From NCBI GenBank assembly GCA_013399305.1, contig VXAI01000039.1, forward strand, positions 4,516,372 to 4,580,371: a stretch of DNA of 64,000 bases. The letters are read 5' to 3'. This document shows positions 49,201-61,200 of this stretch, piece after piece. Both the position numbers and the translations under genes were made by a program. How positions within the stretch are numbered: the first letter of the stretch is position 1; the number at the start of each line of letters is the position of its first letter. Below the pieces are notes generated by a model. The model searched no databases, was not told the origin of the DNA, and worked only from the letters and a program-made list of their open reading frames with translations. Source of the DNA: Rostratula benghalensis (taxonomy: Eukaryota > Chordata > Aves > Charadriiformes > Rostratulidae).

Positions 49201-52200
49201 ATTCAAGAGCATCATGTGCCTAGATGCTCAGCAGTATGTCCGTGTTTGAGTGCTGGATGCAGTTCACAGCTCTGAAATTACCTTTTTTGCTAATAACTGT
49301 TGTGTCTCCATTCCCTTTGTTTAATCCCCATTAAAAAAATTCAAGAAGGAGGGATTTTACAGTAGGTCTGTTTGAGGAAAGTTTTCACACCACTTTAGGA
49401 GCTGGCCTCTTTGTGTGTTGCCTCCCTATCTGAGCAGACATAGGTCTTACTGAAAATACTGATGGATATCCTCTGTTCAGAGACAGGTGACAGCAAGGTC
49501 TTGTGTAGTCAGTCAAAGGTAACCTAATAATGAATTACCCTCTGTAGAGAGATGTGGATAGATGAATTCCCTCTCAGTACATAGGTAACTGTCCTAATAA
49601 AACTGTCTTACAGGTCCACTGAAGAAATGTTTAGTATGGCTGATGAAAGCTGCAGCTCCAATCCTGCAATGGTTCGGAGGAAAAAAATTGCAATCAGCAT
49701 AATCTTTTCTCTGCCAGAAAAAGAAGAAGCACAGAGAAACTTCCAGGATTTCTTTTTCTCACACTTTCCTCTTTTTGAATCTCACATGAACAAGCTGAAA
49801 TATGCAATAGAAAAGGTACAGAATAATAGCTTGGCTTAATGTGGAAAAATAAGTGTCAAACAGAATGAAGTATTGTGGAATCTGATAGATGAAGAGTGGG
49901 AGAAGGTGTGTAGTTTTGAGCTTTCCTCCCTCCTTACACTGTGCTCAAGCATACATGTGTAAGAATTCAGCCTTTGCTGAACAAGAGGTGCAGTTTCTTT
50001 TCTAGTCAGAATGAGAATGGAGAGTTATAGGCTATGGGTGGTTTTCTTTTCACCATATTTCACTATGAGGTTTTTGTGACTCCTTGGGGACCATGGAGAT
50101 GGTGGTATTCTACCTTCCATGTTTGTTGCTGCCTTCCCCTTGCTCTCTCAAAAATGTTTCCTTTTCTCCCCATGTCCAGTTTTAGGGATTGGTCTCATAA
50201 GGTGGAGGGAGGATGGCAGCCATTGCTGTCCAGAGTGGCTGTGTAGCACTGGGACTAGATCTTAATCATTTTGACATGTTAATGAAGCTTAAAAAGATGA
50301 AGAATGTGAATCCTTTAAGAAGCTGTTTTGTGTCTTTAACTCTTAATCAAGGCCATGATCTCATGTAGAAAGATAGCAGAATCCAGCCAAAGAGTGCAGG
50401 TTTATATCAGCCGTGTCATGGATGCCCTGGGAGAATTCAGGTGAGTTGATGGAATTCTGAATTACTAGGAGAGCTCTTCTTATGCCCCTCTAAAGTTACT
50501 TGTCACTTTCAGTTATAAGCAACTGAATGCAGGGTCAGTCTTGAAGTTAGTCTGAATTAATTTTATGTGTTGGGTAAATGATTTTTAGAAAACTTGAACA
50601 AAACCAGCTCAGCTCCTTTCAGAATGAGAGTAAAAAGTAGTTCCGTTGTACTCACCCATACCTGGGACTGTCAGTTAAAGTCCTTAAGATCTCATCAAGA
50701 GTTGGCTTCTGCTGATGCCCATGCAGAGGGGTGGATTGATCGTTGTATTCAGGCAGACGAGTTGTCTGCTCCCAGCCATAGATGCTGATCAGGGTAACTG
50801 ACAAGAAAGTTGCTTTCAAAGGCACCTTGGTACCTAAGAGAGGAAGGAAGGAGGCAAAGAAAGGCAGCCCAGGAAAGAGAGACAAGTCTTTGGTGGGATG
50901 GAGTTTCTGCAGTGTTTTGAACGTGGAATTGAATCACTGCAGTGAATAAATGGGTTCTGTCCACTTTCAAAGTGATTTCTGAATTGATTCCCTAAGAACA
51001 AATATACAGGGGAATGCAAGAAAGGGAATACAAATAAGTAATATTTGAATACACTAAGTTACTGCTATACTGAATTAAACAGACTAATGTTCTTAGACGC
51101 TGGAAAACTCTTCCAGTTTTAGTCTTCTAAATATTACCTATTTATTTTTTTTTTAAATCAATGAACAATAGAAGAAGAAGGGGTCTACTTGCATTTGAAA
51201 AATTGAAATTGCATGTTAACACTTACTTTTTGCAAATTTTCTTTGAGCAGAGTTACCATCTGGAACCTATATTCTGTTCCAAGGATTGCAGAGCCTGTGT
51301 GGCTTAATATGATGTCCAGCACTCTGGAAAAGAATCAGCTATGCCAGCGTTTCCTTAAAGAATTTACTTTTCTGATAGAACAGATCAACAAAAATCAGTA
51401 AGCTTCCTTCACCTCCTTTTTCTTAAAAAAAAGCTTATGTGCTTCCCATTGCATGTGGATAAATTAAAGCACTTAATGGGGATGTTCTTTTGCTAATGTT
51501 ACTTTGGTCATATTCTTTTTCTTAGGTTCTTTGCTGCTTTGTTAACTGCAGTGCTGACCTATCATCTGGCTTGGGTCCCAACAGTAATGCCGGTTGACCA
51601 TCCTCCCCTAAAGGCCTTCTCGGAGAAGCGCACATCTCAGTCTGTGAACATGTTGGCAAAATCCCATCCGTATAACCCTCTCTGGGCACAGCTTGGTCAG
51701 TAGGAAATGGAAAGCTTCAGACTTTTCTATAGCTAGTATCTTTCTGCACCCTCTCTTCTTACCTGAGAGCTGCTTGTGATCTAGATCCCATTTGGTGATT
51801 TGCCTTACTGTAAGCTGGGCAGAGCTAACAAAGGATGTCTTGCACCTGGTTAAACAGAATTTGGAGGCCTGTTTGTGTAGCCTGAGTGTTCTGCTCTTTT
51901 CCTTGGTCCCTTGTCATCATCCTCTGTTACGCTATCTGGTTAAGAAACTTGGTATAGAAGTATTAAGTTGATGCAAGTGCTGTGAATGATCTGAGCAGTT
52001 TGGGAAGAACAAAAAGGAACAGACTGGATTGAGGGGAGTTCTCTGGGCCTTAGAGGCCCTTTTGTAGTTGAAACTGCTCTGGTTACCTCCTTTTATCTCT
52101 TTCTCACAGAATTAGGATGGACACCAAGACAACAGAGAAGCCTGGCAACTGGCAGTACCTCCATTCATTCAGTTACGTGAGTGGGCTTGGGCCAAGATTT

Positions 52201-55200
52201 TCTTTCTATGCCCAGCTCCTCAGGCTGTTCTCTGAATATTTTGTGGCTTATAAGTTCTCTTGATACAGGGGATTAAATAATTGCCGTCAAATGAGTGAGT
52301 GAGAGCTGAGAGGATAAGGCTGCCAGTGGTAAATCCTTGAAAATTCCTCCTCTTGGCAGCAGCTGCGAGTCTGACATCAGCCTTAACTTTTAATTGATAC
52401 ACTATGTTGCCATGTAAAATAACACACACCTGCACTAAAGCAAAAGTATGACTTTTATATTGTGCTACTGGTTGTGTTTCTTGTTAATTATCTCAGTTAT
52501 GTTTGTTATTCTCAACAGCCTTTATGAAACTAAGAATTGCTACCTTGGCCATGTAGTTGTAGGAGAAATGTTTCCTGTTTTAAAATGTTATTAAAACATT
52601 ATGCAGAGGAGTAATGGATTAGACTTGGAAGGGAAAGATAGAAGTTTGCTCAGGGTGTTGAGGATGGAGCCAGGCCTGGGTTTATTAAAAAAAAACAACT
52701 GGACTGTAGGTGTAAGATCGGCAGTAGCTCTTGGAGTGACTCTTGGTCACTCCCGGGAGTCCCCACTGGTGACTAGTCAAGAATCTGTTTCTCTTTTTGC
52801 CTCCTCAGGCTGTGTGTAGCTACCAGCGTTGGTCTAGCCAAGCTCATAATGCTTGAACTCCAAAATGCTTTCTCATTTTTGTATCAAGCCCAAAAACCAT
52901 TATCAGATGGTTGCAGTAACTGACAAAGAAAGTAAGATATTGCCCTCTGCTGGTCTCCTTCAGAAAGAGGTGGGGAATAATAAAAAAATCATGGGTCTTA
53001 GTGTATTTAAATAGAAATTACTTTTTATTAAGGAAAGGATTTTGGTATACATATCTTTCCACCTTCAGACCTATGCTTTCATTACTTACTATATCAATTA
53101 CATACTGATATTAACTGTAAGTACCGCTGTCAGGAGGATATAATGCTGTCTCTTAAATATCAGCTTCAATCTAACGGTCTTAACAGTAGGCATTACTAAA
53201 TTTTGAAGACCACAACTTTTACTTTATGTATGGTCTTATTAGTATTGGTTTCATATAAAAGTTAATTGTGCAAACAAACATGAAACCTGAATCTGATTTC
53301 CATAGCAACTGGGCCCAACTGAAAAGTGAAAAGGTAACTTCCCATTTCCTTTGCAAATTGCTAGTTCTTGTGGCCCATGTTGATTCTAGTTGAGTAATCT
53401 GAAGCTCTCTTCCCACTTCTAAGGAATGAATTTGCTGGCTTGTTAGGCTATGGGGCTAGTGGTAAGGGTGTTATTAACTGGGGGAAGGTAAAACACTGAT
53501 GCCACCGCAGAGCAGCCTCTCCAGTGCATCGCTGGCATCATGGGAAATGACAGATCTTGGCAGAGGAGACAGTAAGCAAGAGCAGTGGAATGGCTGTCTC
53601 ATTGATCCTTGTTTTGCAGGAGTGGAGTCAGGAACCTCATTCCTGTTATGTTCTGTATGGCAAAGAGGAGGCTGAGCATAAATGTGGTGTTTAGATTTTG
53701 GTTTGTTTTATTTTTCCTGTTTCAGTCACCTCATGTTGAAACCCTTGCACCTGATAGAAACCTTCATGAAGCTCTGATTATAGTTTTCATTTAATTTTGC
53801 TTCTTGAGGTCTAGCACAAAGTCTTGGTGACAAACTGGTTCCAGAACATTTGAGTAGCCCCAAACAAGGACTTAGCATCTAAAACAACCTGGTAGATAGA
53901 AGGTAGCTGATAAAGCCTCAAGCCAGAGAAGCCTGCTTTCAAGGTGAACAGTTATGGTGGCTAAAAAAAATGGAGCTTTTGGTGGTTGTCTCACATCAGC
54001 CAGTTTGATGAGGCAAAGACACTTAGTGGGTGTTCTCTAATGGGTGTCAAGTGAAGGCAACTGGATTAACTGAATTAGGTAATAGACCTTTCTTGAGTTA
54101 ACTCATCATAGAGCATTGGAAAGTTCCCTTATTAGATGGAACATGTGAACATTCCCTTTTTGGTTATCTGTGTTTATTCCTCCCAGAACTTTGGAATAGA
54201 AACGTGTCAGCTCATAGAGGATGGTAGGCAGCTGGAAGATGCGTACCACTCTCCCAAACAGATACATTGAAAGTAGGATATATATGATCTTACTCCAGTT
54301 AAAACACCAGTTCTTCGGGATAAGCGAGCCAGCAAATAAGCAGTTTTGGGGGGACTCAAATTATGTTGTAGTAGGTACCTATCTTATTACAGTTGTATTT
54401 TAAATAGTGAATATATTTTCTAGTTCTCCACCACCCTCTGCCAAAGATAAATGCTCATGTTAGTGAGGTTGACTCCAAGCACACAGAATTGCATGTGCCT
54501 TGTCCAATAAGAAAGATAGTTACATGCCTCTTTTCAGAAACTTATTTATTAAACTGGTCCTGAAAAATAGAATTTATCTGTATGAAAATTCCTGTGTTTA
54601 ACAAAAAATTGACTACAATTTCGCATCAAAGTTATTCTGTTTAAGAGAAATGTTAGGAAAATAGTATAGCTGGCTTCAGAGTTTGCCTGGATCCATATTC
54701 CATTTCACCCCTTGTTGTGTCAATTTCTAAGTTATGCTATCTTGTAAGCATCACTTAAACAGAAAACTTAGTGGCTTTGAACAGAGACAGATTAACAGCA
54801 GCTAATCTCCCACCAAAAATCCTTGTGAACACAAGCCAGGTATAAAAAGTACTAAGGGACTTCTTATCCTTTGTTCTATGACTAATAATAAGTTCTAAAC
54901 TACTATGAACTTATTATGAAAGAAATTAGCTCTCTGATTTGTGTCTGTAGTAAATGCTGTTTCCAAATGCATTGAGTTTAAACAGTATAGTTTCTACTAC
55001 AAGCAAACATAAGAATGTGAAATGTCTTTTTTTCTTGTGTAGGTGATCTTTACGGTGCCATAGGCTCTCCAGTCAGATTGACTCGAACGGTTGTTGTTGG
55101 AAAACGCAAGGAGTTGGTGCAGCGCTTGCTCTATGTTCTGACTTACTTCATTCGGTGTTCTGAGCTGCAGGAAAACCAGCTGACCTGGACTGAGAAGGCT

Positions 55201-58200
55201 GGGGAAGGAGAGCAAGTGCTAAATGGGAGCAAGATCACAACTGCGCTAGAAAAGGGAGAGGTAGAGGAGTCTGATTATGTGGTTGTCACTGTTAAAAATG
55301 AACCTGCTCTTGTGCCTCCAATCCTACCTCCAAAGAATGATGGAAGTAAGAACAGTGGTGTTGCAGAGTGGATACATGACCCAGAAAGCACTCATGCTGT
55401 CCCAGCATCCTCAAAAGAAAAGAGAGAAGCAATAGGAAAGGCCAGTCAGAACTCTGAAGCATCTGTTGACTGTCTATCTAGCCGTTTCTGTAAAGGAGCA
55501 GCTGATGGTAGGAAAAGAACTGTCCCTGATGCAGAAATTGTATCCTACCACTTTGAAGAGCCATCTAAATCAGAGGATTTAACAGATAAGAAGAACAAGA
55601 GCCAGAATGAGAGAAAAGTGGAAAAGCATTTGTCTAGTAGGTCATCTGCCTTACCTTGTCCTGAAAGGGCAGGCCATAGGAGTTCACACTTAGAGAAGGT
55701 CACCTTTCATATTGGAAGTTCTGCATCACCAGAATCAGACTTAGAAACCCACAGAAGAGAAATGGAAGACAATCTGAAAGCATTCAGAAGAAATCTGGAG
55801 GTAATACATTGTGCCTCAAGTTCCACAAATCTGACTGTGGATGCTTCCCAGAATCAAAAAGGAAGTTGTGAAGCTGCCTTTGTACCCTTCAGTAAACATA
55901 ATGTTTGTTATTCACAAATCCCACCATGTGAGGAGAAGGAGACTACACTTAACCAACATATAGAAAGTAAAGGAACTGAAATGAATTTAGCAAATGCACT
56001 ACCTAGTGAACCACTTTTGTCCACAGATAACACAGAAACTGTAAAATTGCCAAACCTGAAAGAAACTAGAACTTTATGCTCTGGCAATATGGAGAACTGT
56101 TCCCCTGGCTGTGTAGAAGTAGGTTCTGCTATCAAACAGGATTCCCCTAAAGTAGGTGCTAAAGATGTCCCCTATGGGGATGCTGGAAGGAAAATCTCCT
56201 TCAGAGTTGAAGGGGATATTCCAAGGAATGAGAGTTCAGACAGTGCTCTTGGAGCCAGTGATGAAGATGGTGATTGTTGTATCCCTGACGAAGGGCATCA
56301 CAATAATGTCAGCAAAAGACTTGAAGAGTTTGCAGAAGTGGAACTTCCTTTACCAAGGTAAAGAAGTTTAATTAACTTAAAACTAAATACAGTGAAAAGT
56401 TGCTACTGCCGCTGCTTTAAAGATGTTCAGGGTTTCTGGGATCTTGACTAAGTTCATTGCAAACAAATCTGTAGCAGACACTGATATAATTAGGAGGTTT
56501 TGTAAACAGACTTGGCAAAAAGAAAACTGAGATGGAGCAGGTTTAGGTAGTGAAGTTTTGTGACAAAGATGTTATTCAAATGTCTAAAAAAATGATCCAA
56601 CTTTTTTGTACAAACTGCCTGAAATGTTCTGCCTACATTAAGTATCTGCGGACAAGCAAAACTTCAGCTTTGCTTAAACTGCTAACTTTAGATTTTATGT
56701 ATTTGACAAATCCAAGGCAGATTTGAAGTAAATAAGGGCATCCTATTTGAAAACGCTGAGGTTTACAGGTGTGCATGGGGCTTGGTGATGTTTAAGATAG
56801 CTAGAAAGAGTTTGCTGCTTGGGCTGAGTTGGAGGAAACTCACATTTAGCAAATCTATAGCAGCAGAACAACCTCTAATACATGTAGATTTGGCTTTTCA
56901 TAAATTTTAAGGGAATCAATATATTGTTAAAGTTCCTCTTTGAAAAATCCTTGTTTCAAAGAGCACCAGTAATTGATTTCCTGTATTCTGAGTACAACTG
57001 TTGGTTAGTATTTGCAGTAGAAGCAGGGGTGATAAACCAAACTTGGCATTCATATAAAATCTGAATGCAGTTTGTCAAGCAAGAATCTTACCTGTTTTGT
57101 ATTTCTGTATTTCAGGTCAAATACAATCAGCAATCAATGCGTGAAAAATTTTGGAAGGTCGCTTCTAGGTGGTTACTGTCATACCTATATACCTGATCTA
57201 GTGCTGCATGGAATAAATAATGATGAAAAGCTCAAGCAGTGTTTACTAGCAGACTTACTTCATGCAATGCATGTGAGTTGAAAGTACTGTTCTGAGTTGT
57301 GATGTTACTGAGATCTACAGAAGCAGGTCCTTTGAATAGGTTTCTCTTTACACCTGATGTCTGTAAGCCCTTAATCTGTTGTGTGCAAAGACTTTTCTTA
57401 AGACTTCTCTTCAAAGATAAACACAGGGAAAACTACAACTTCAAGTTACAAACAAGGTGGGGGGGAAAATATCAAACTGTCTCTTTACAGTCGCAATAGC
57501 AGACAGAATTATCTGTAATTCATAAAAATGATATGTAAGTTGAAGCATCTTATTTTGCCACTTAGTGGCATGCGTTGCAAAAGAGATGAAGTCTTGTGGA
57601 GGCCTGTATTACCCTAGACTGTAGCAGAAATGACTGGCTACACAAAGTAATTCTCTATAGGTAAGAACTTTGCCATGTTCTTGCTCAAATTTAGGTGTAT
57701 TCCTAAATTATGTAATTTACAGCTAACCTTTCAGTAAAGTAACTGTGACCTTAGTGTCCAATTTTAGATGTTTATGTAGTCATTGTCAGCAGCTTCTGTC
57801 TAGAGCAGTTAAGAACCATCCTGCTGGAACAAGTTCATGTAATATCTGAAACAGTGATGTATATGTGTGTAACTCCTTTAAACATCATCACATTGGTCTA
57901 ATGGGCTGTCTCTTCGTTCATGCCCTGCCTTGATAGTGCATACTGAAATCCCTCACATATCTCTGAAATATTAGATACACTTTCACCCTCACTGGATCAG
58001 TATAATTATTACTCTTTTTATTTTGGAAGAAACTTACATTTTCAGGGAAGGTAGAATACTTGAAGAAAATAATATTGGAGTAGTGATTTCTTTTAAGCTT
58101 CACTTAAGCAAAATTACATGCTTTGATCAAATTGGCAGGTACAGCTTAACTGATCTGATGTTGCTGAGTGTAAAGTCTCTCACTGAAGTTGACAGTCCCT

Positions 58201-61200
58201 GTCATTTTGAGATGCCTTTGTTTTTCTATTGGACAAAAACATTCTTTTATTCACACTGAGGCAGTAAAAAAGTGATCCAAAGTTGGAACCTCAATCTAAG
58301 TTGTGGAAATGTACATGAAAGTGTCACATAATGTTTGTATTTTGTATCTGTTGCAGCATCCAGTGCTAGACGAGCCCATAGCAGAAGCTGTCTGCATTAT
58401 TGCAGACACCGATAAATGGAACGTTCAAGTGGCTACAAGCCAGAAAAAGATGATGGACAGTATGAAGTTAGGCAAGGATGTTTTGGTTTCGAGTCAAGTA
58501 TCCAGTTTATTGCAGTCTATCTTACAGCTTTACAAACTCAACGTCCCAGCTGATTTTGTAAGTATTTATTTACTGAAGACAATGAAAATTGTGTAGCGTA
58601 GGTAGCAAATGCAGAGTTTTGTACACAGTGGTGTGATGCCAACCAACTAATGCCTGAAGTAATGCAGAGTTGGTCCAACATATCTGAAAGAATGCATGCC
58701 ACAGTCCAGGAACTAGTGTTGTTTTATCTGTAATTTATATCTAATAGATCTAATAGATCACATTAAAATTGACTCCTCCAAAATACACATACCAAAACGA
58801 AAGTTGTTTAGGCAATTTGTTTATGATTTAGGAGTCTTAAATTTGTTTTTTATTTTCATTTGTATAATTGCCACCCTTTTCTCCTCTTTGTTGCTGTTGA
58901 TCAACAACATCTACCAAAGCCTGTTTCTAGCATAAAATTATCTAGTCTTGGGCTTTCTCTCCACTCCAATGCAGTAGATGCTTCTCTCCTCCCCATATGA
59001 TTGTGCTTCTGTGTGTTTACTTGACCCTTCTGTTTTAGGCATATTTTAGCCAAACCTGTCAGCAAGTGCTTGCAGATGTCTCCATCCCATTGCTGGGAGG
59101 AGACTGAAACCTGAAAACACCTCAGGGTGGGGGGATTACAGCAGGGGTGTTACTTTGACCTATTGCATACTCCCTATCCCACAGCACCCTTTCCTGTCCT
59201 CATTGTTAAGAGTTCATCAGAGCAAATCAGTAATACTGGTTTTGCTGATTACAACAAAATTACCCACAAGTCTAAAAGTAGTAATTATAATATGGTTTTT
59301 AATGTATGATTGTACATGAGGGGAGATGAGGAGAAGGAGTAACCACTCCTTCTTCAGTCCTTCAGCAAGTAGCCTTGAGAGACTTTGTAGGAAGCCTGTG
59401 TGATGCCTGTGCTAACAGATGGAAGAGGAAGATAGAGCTCTGCACTAACAGATGTAAATACTATTAGTTGGTACTGCTGTGGATAAAATCAGTGTTATTG
59501 ATTTTGTTAAGTTTTGGAAATCAAGTGCTAGGCAAAATGTGTGGGTACACTGTCAGTGTTCTCTCTGGATTCTTTTGGGCATCTTAAAATATGTAACTGT
59601 GGTTAAAATTACGTCCTAACGCTTGCACAGTAACACCTTAAATTCTGGGGGTTTTAAACTGAATCATTGATTCTGCAACCAAAGCATTCTTTCCAAAGTT
59701 GCCTTGGGGGTTGTATATGCAACTTCTGTTTGCTTTGTGTGGTGTGGGAAAAGTTTGGAGGTGGAATGTTTTTCAGGGGGTTTATTATTTACTTTTTCTT
59801 ACAAAAAGAAACAGGGAAGTGGCAGTGCTAGTAGCTTGTAAACTTTCTGTAATCCACGTTAGATACAGTTTGATCCTTCTGGCAGTAGGTTTTACAGCTC
59901 TTTGCAGAAGCAGCCATCAGTGCATGGAAGTTGAGTGTTGCACTAAACTCTAGGGGGAGAAGTGTGACTTGTCTGTTGTAACGATTCTATTGATTTAAAT
60001 TTTGGCAAAAACATACATACTGATACTGATCAGAGATGAGCATAATGCAGTCTGTTTGAATTTTCCTTTTGGAATGTAAGTTTCTTTACATGCAGTTACT
60101 ATTCAGATTAGTAAGTTTTTTGGGGGTTTTTTTGTGGTACAACCAAAACCAAAATCCAGCTTGAGACTGAATGAAGGGCAATCTTTGTTGTGGCACTTCA
60201 GCTGGTAACTGTGTTGCAGAGAGCTTTGCAGTATGGCAGGTGAGAGGGAAGTGACGATAGCAAGTGCAGCACGTCAGCAATATGTCACAAGTTTTACCTG
60301 CCCCTTCAAACTCTTTTTAAGCTACTTTTCTGCTTATAGAAGTGACTTGACATGTATTTTTTTTTTTTTCCCCATGTAGTTAATGAGAAAAGCTTCAGAG
60401 GAAGCTAACATAAACCCACCTTCTGTACCTTGCTTAATATGGACTTTTTGAACAAAATGGACTTGTGCACTGAGCTTATGGAGAAAACTGTATTTTCATT
60501 CTTTGTTGGCATTCAGGAGGAGCAGATAATCCTACGTAAAGAATCTCTCTTCTAGAATAATGTGGGATTCTTCCTTACTTGCTTCCTGCCAACTTAAAAT
60601 AAAAATCCATCAACCTTTGGCACGAGTACTGGAATTGAAATATATTGAACTACTATTTTGTGAATTGGGCATGTATTCCCCTGAACCACTGAGGAAGTGC
60701 TCATAGGCTTTTTGCTTTAGAGTTATCTGTAATGGAAAAGATAAAAATGTTTCCCTTTTAGTTAGAAGCAGAAGTGTTATGATTGTAGTGACTTGAGTGA
60801 AAGCTTTCTTGAAGCAAATACATCAAAAGCTTTTGCCTTTCCTCAATTGGTCGTAGTGATCTTATTCTACTACTATGCAGCACGCTTTTAAATATCTTCA
60901 TCTTACTCCAAACCATCAGAAAAATACATGGTAGTGCACCTATAAGCATGAGTCTCCTATTTCCTCATTATTTTTTAATTAGCAAAACTGGTTTCACGGG
61001 ATCTCATTTCTAATAGTCATAGATTTCATTCAACTTAAAGTACATTGGACAATGGCCTGAAGCAATTTGCTGCTGCTGTGTCTAATTGCTGTCTCCACCT
61101 GCTGGATGGTTATGCACTTGATCATGTCGGGTTCTGTGTGCACTTCTTGCTTTCATCCCCTGGAGTTTGGAGAGCTGAACTAATTTAACTTCTTTGAAGT

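Noticed and set aside
52110..52190. Possible extra FNIP2 exon after a CTCACAG-like acceptor in intron 13
   Set aside because: Exons 13 and 14 already join in phase to give [10 protein letters not shown], an uninterrupted family motif, so an exon here would break a conserved block.
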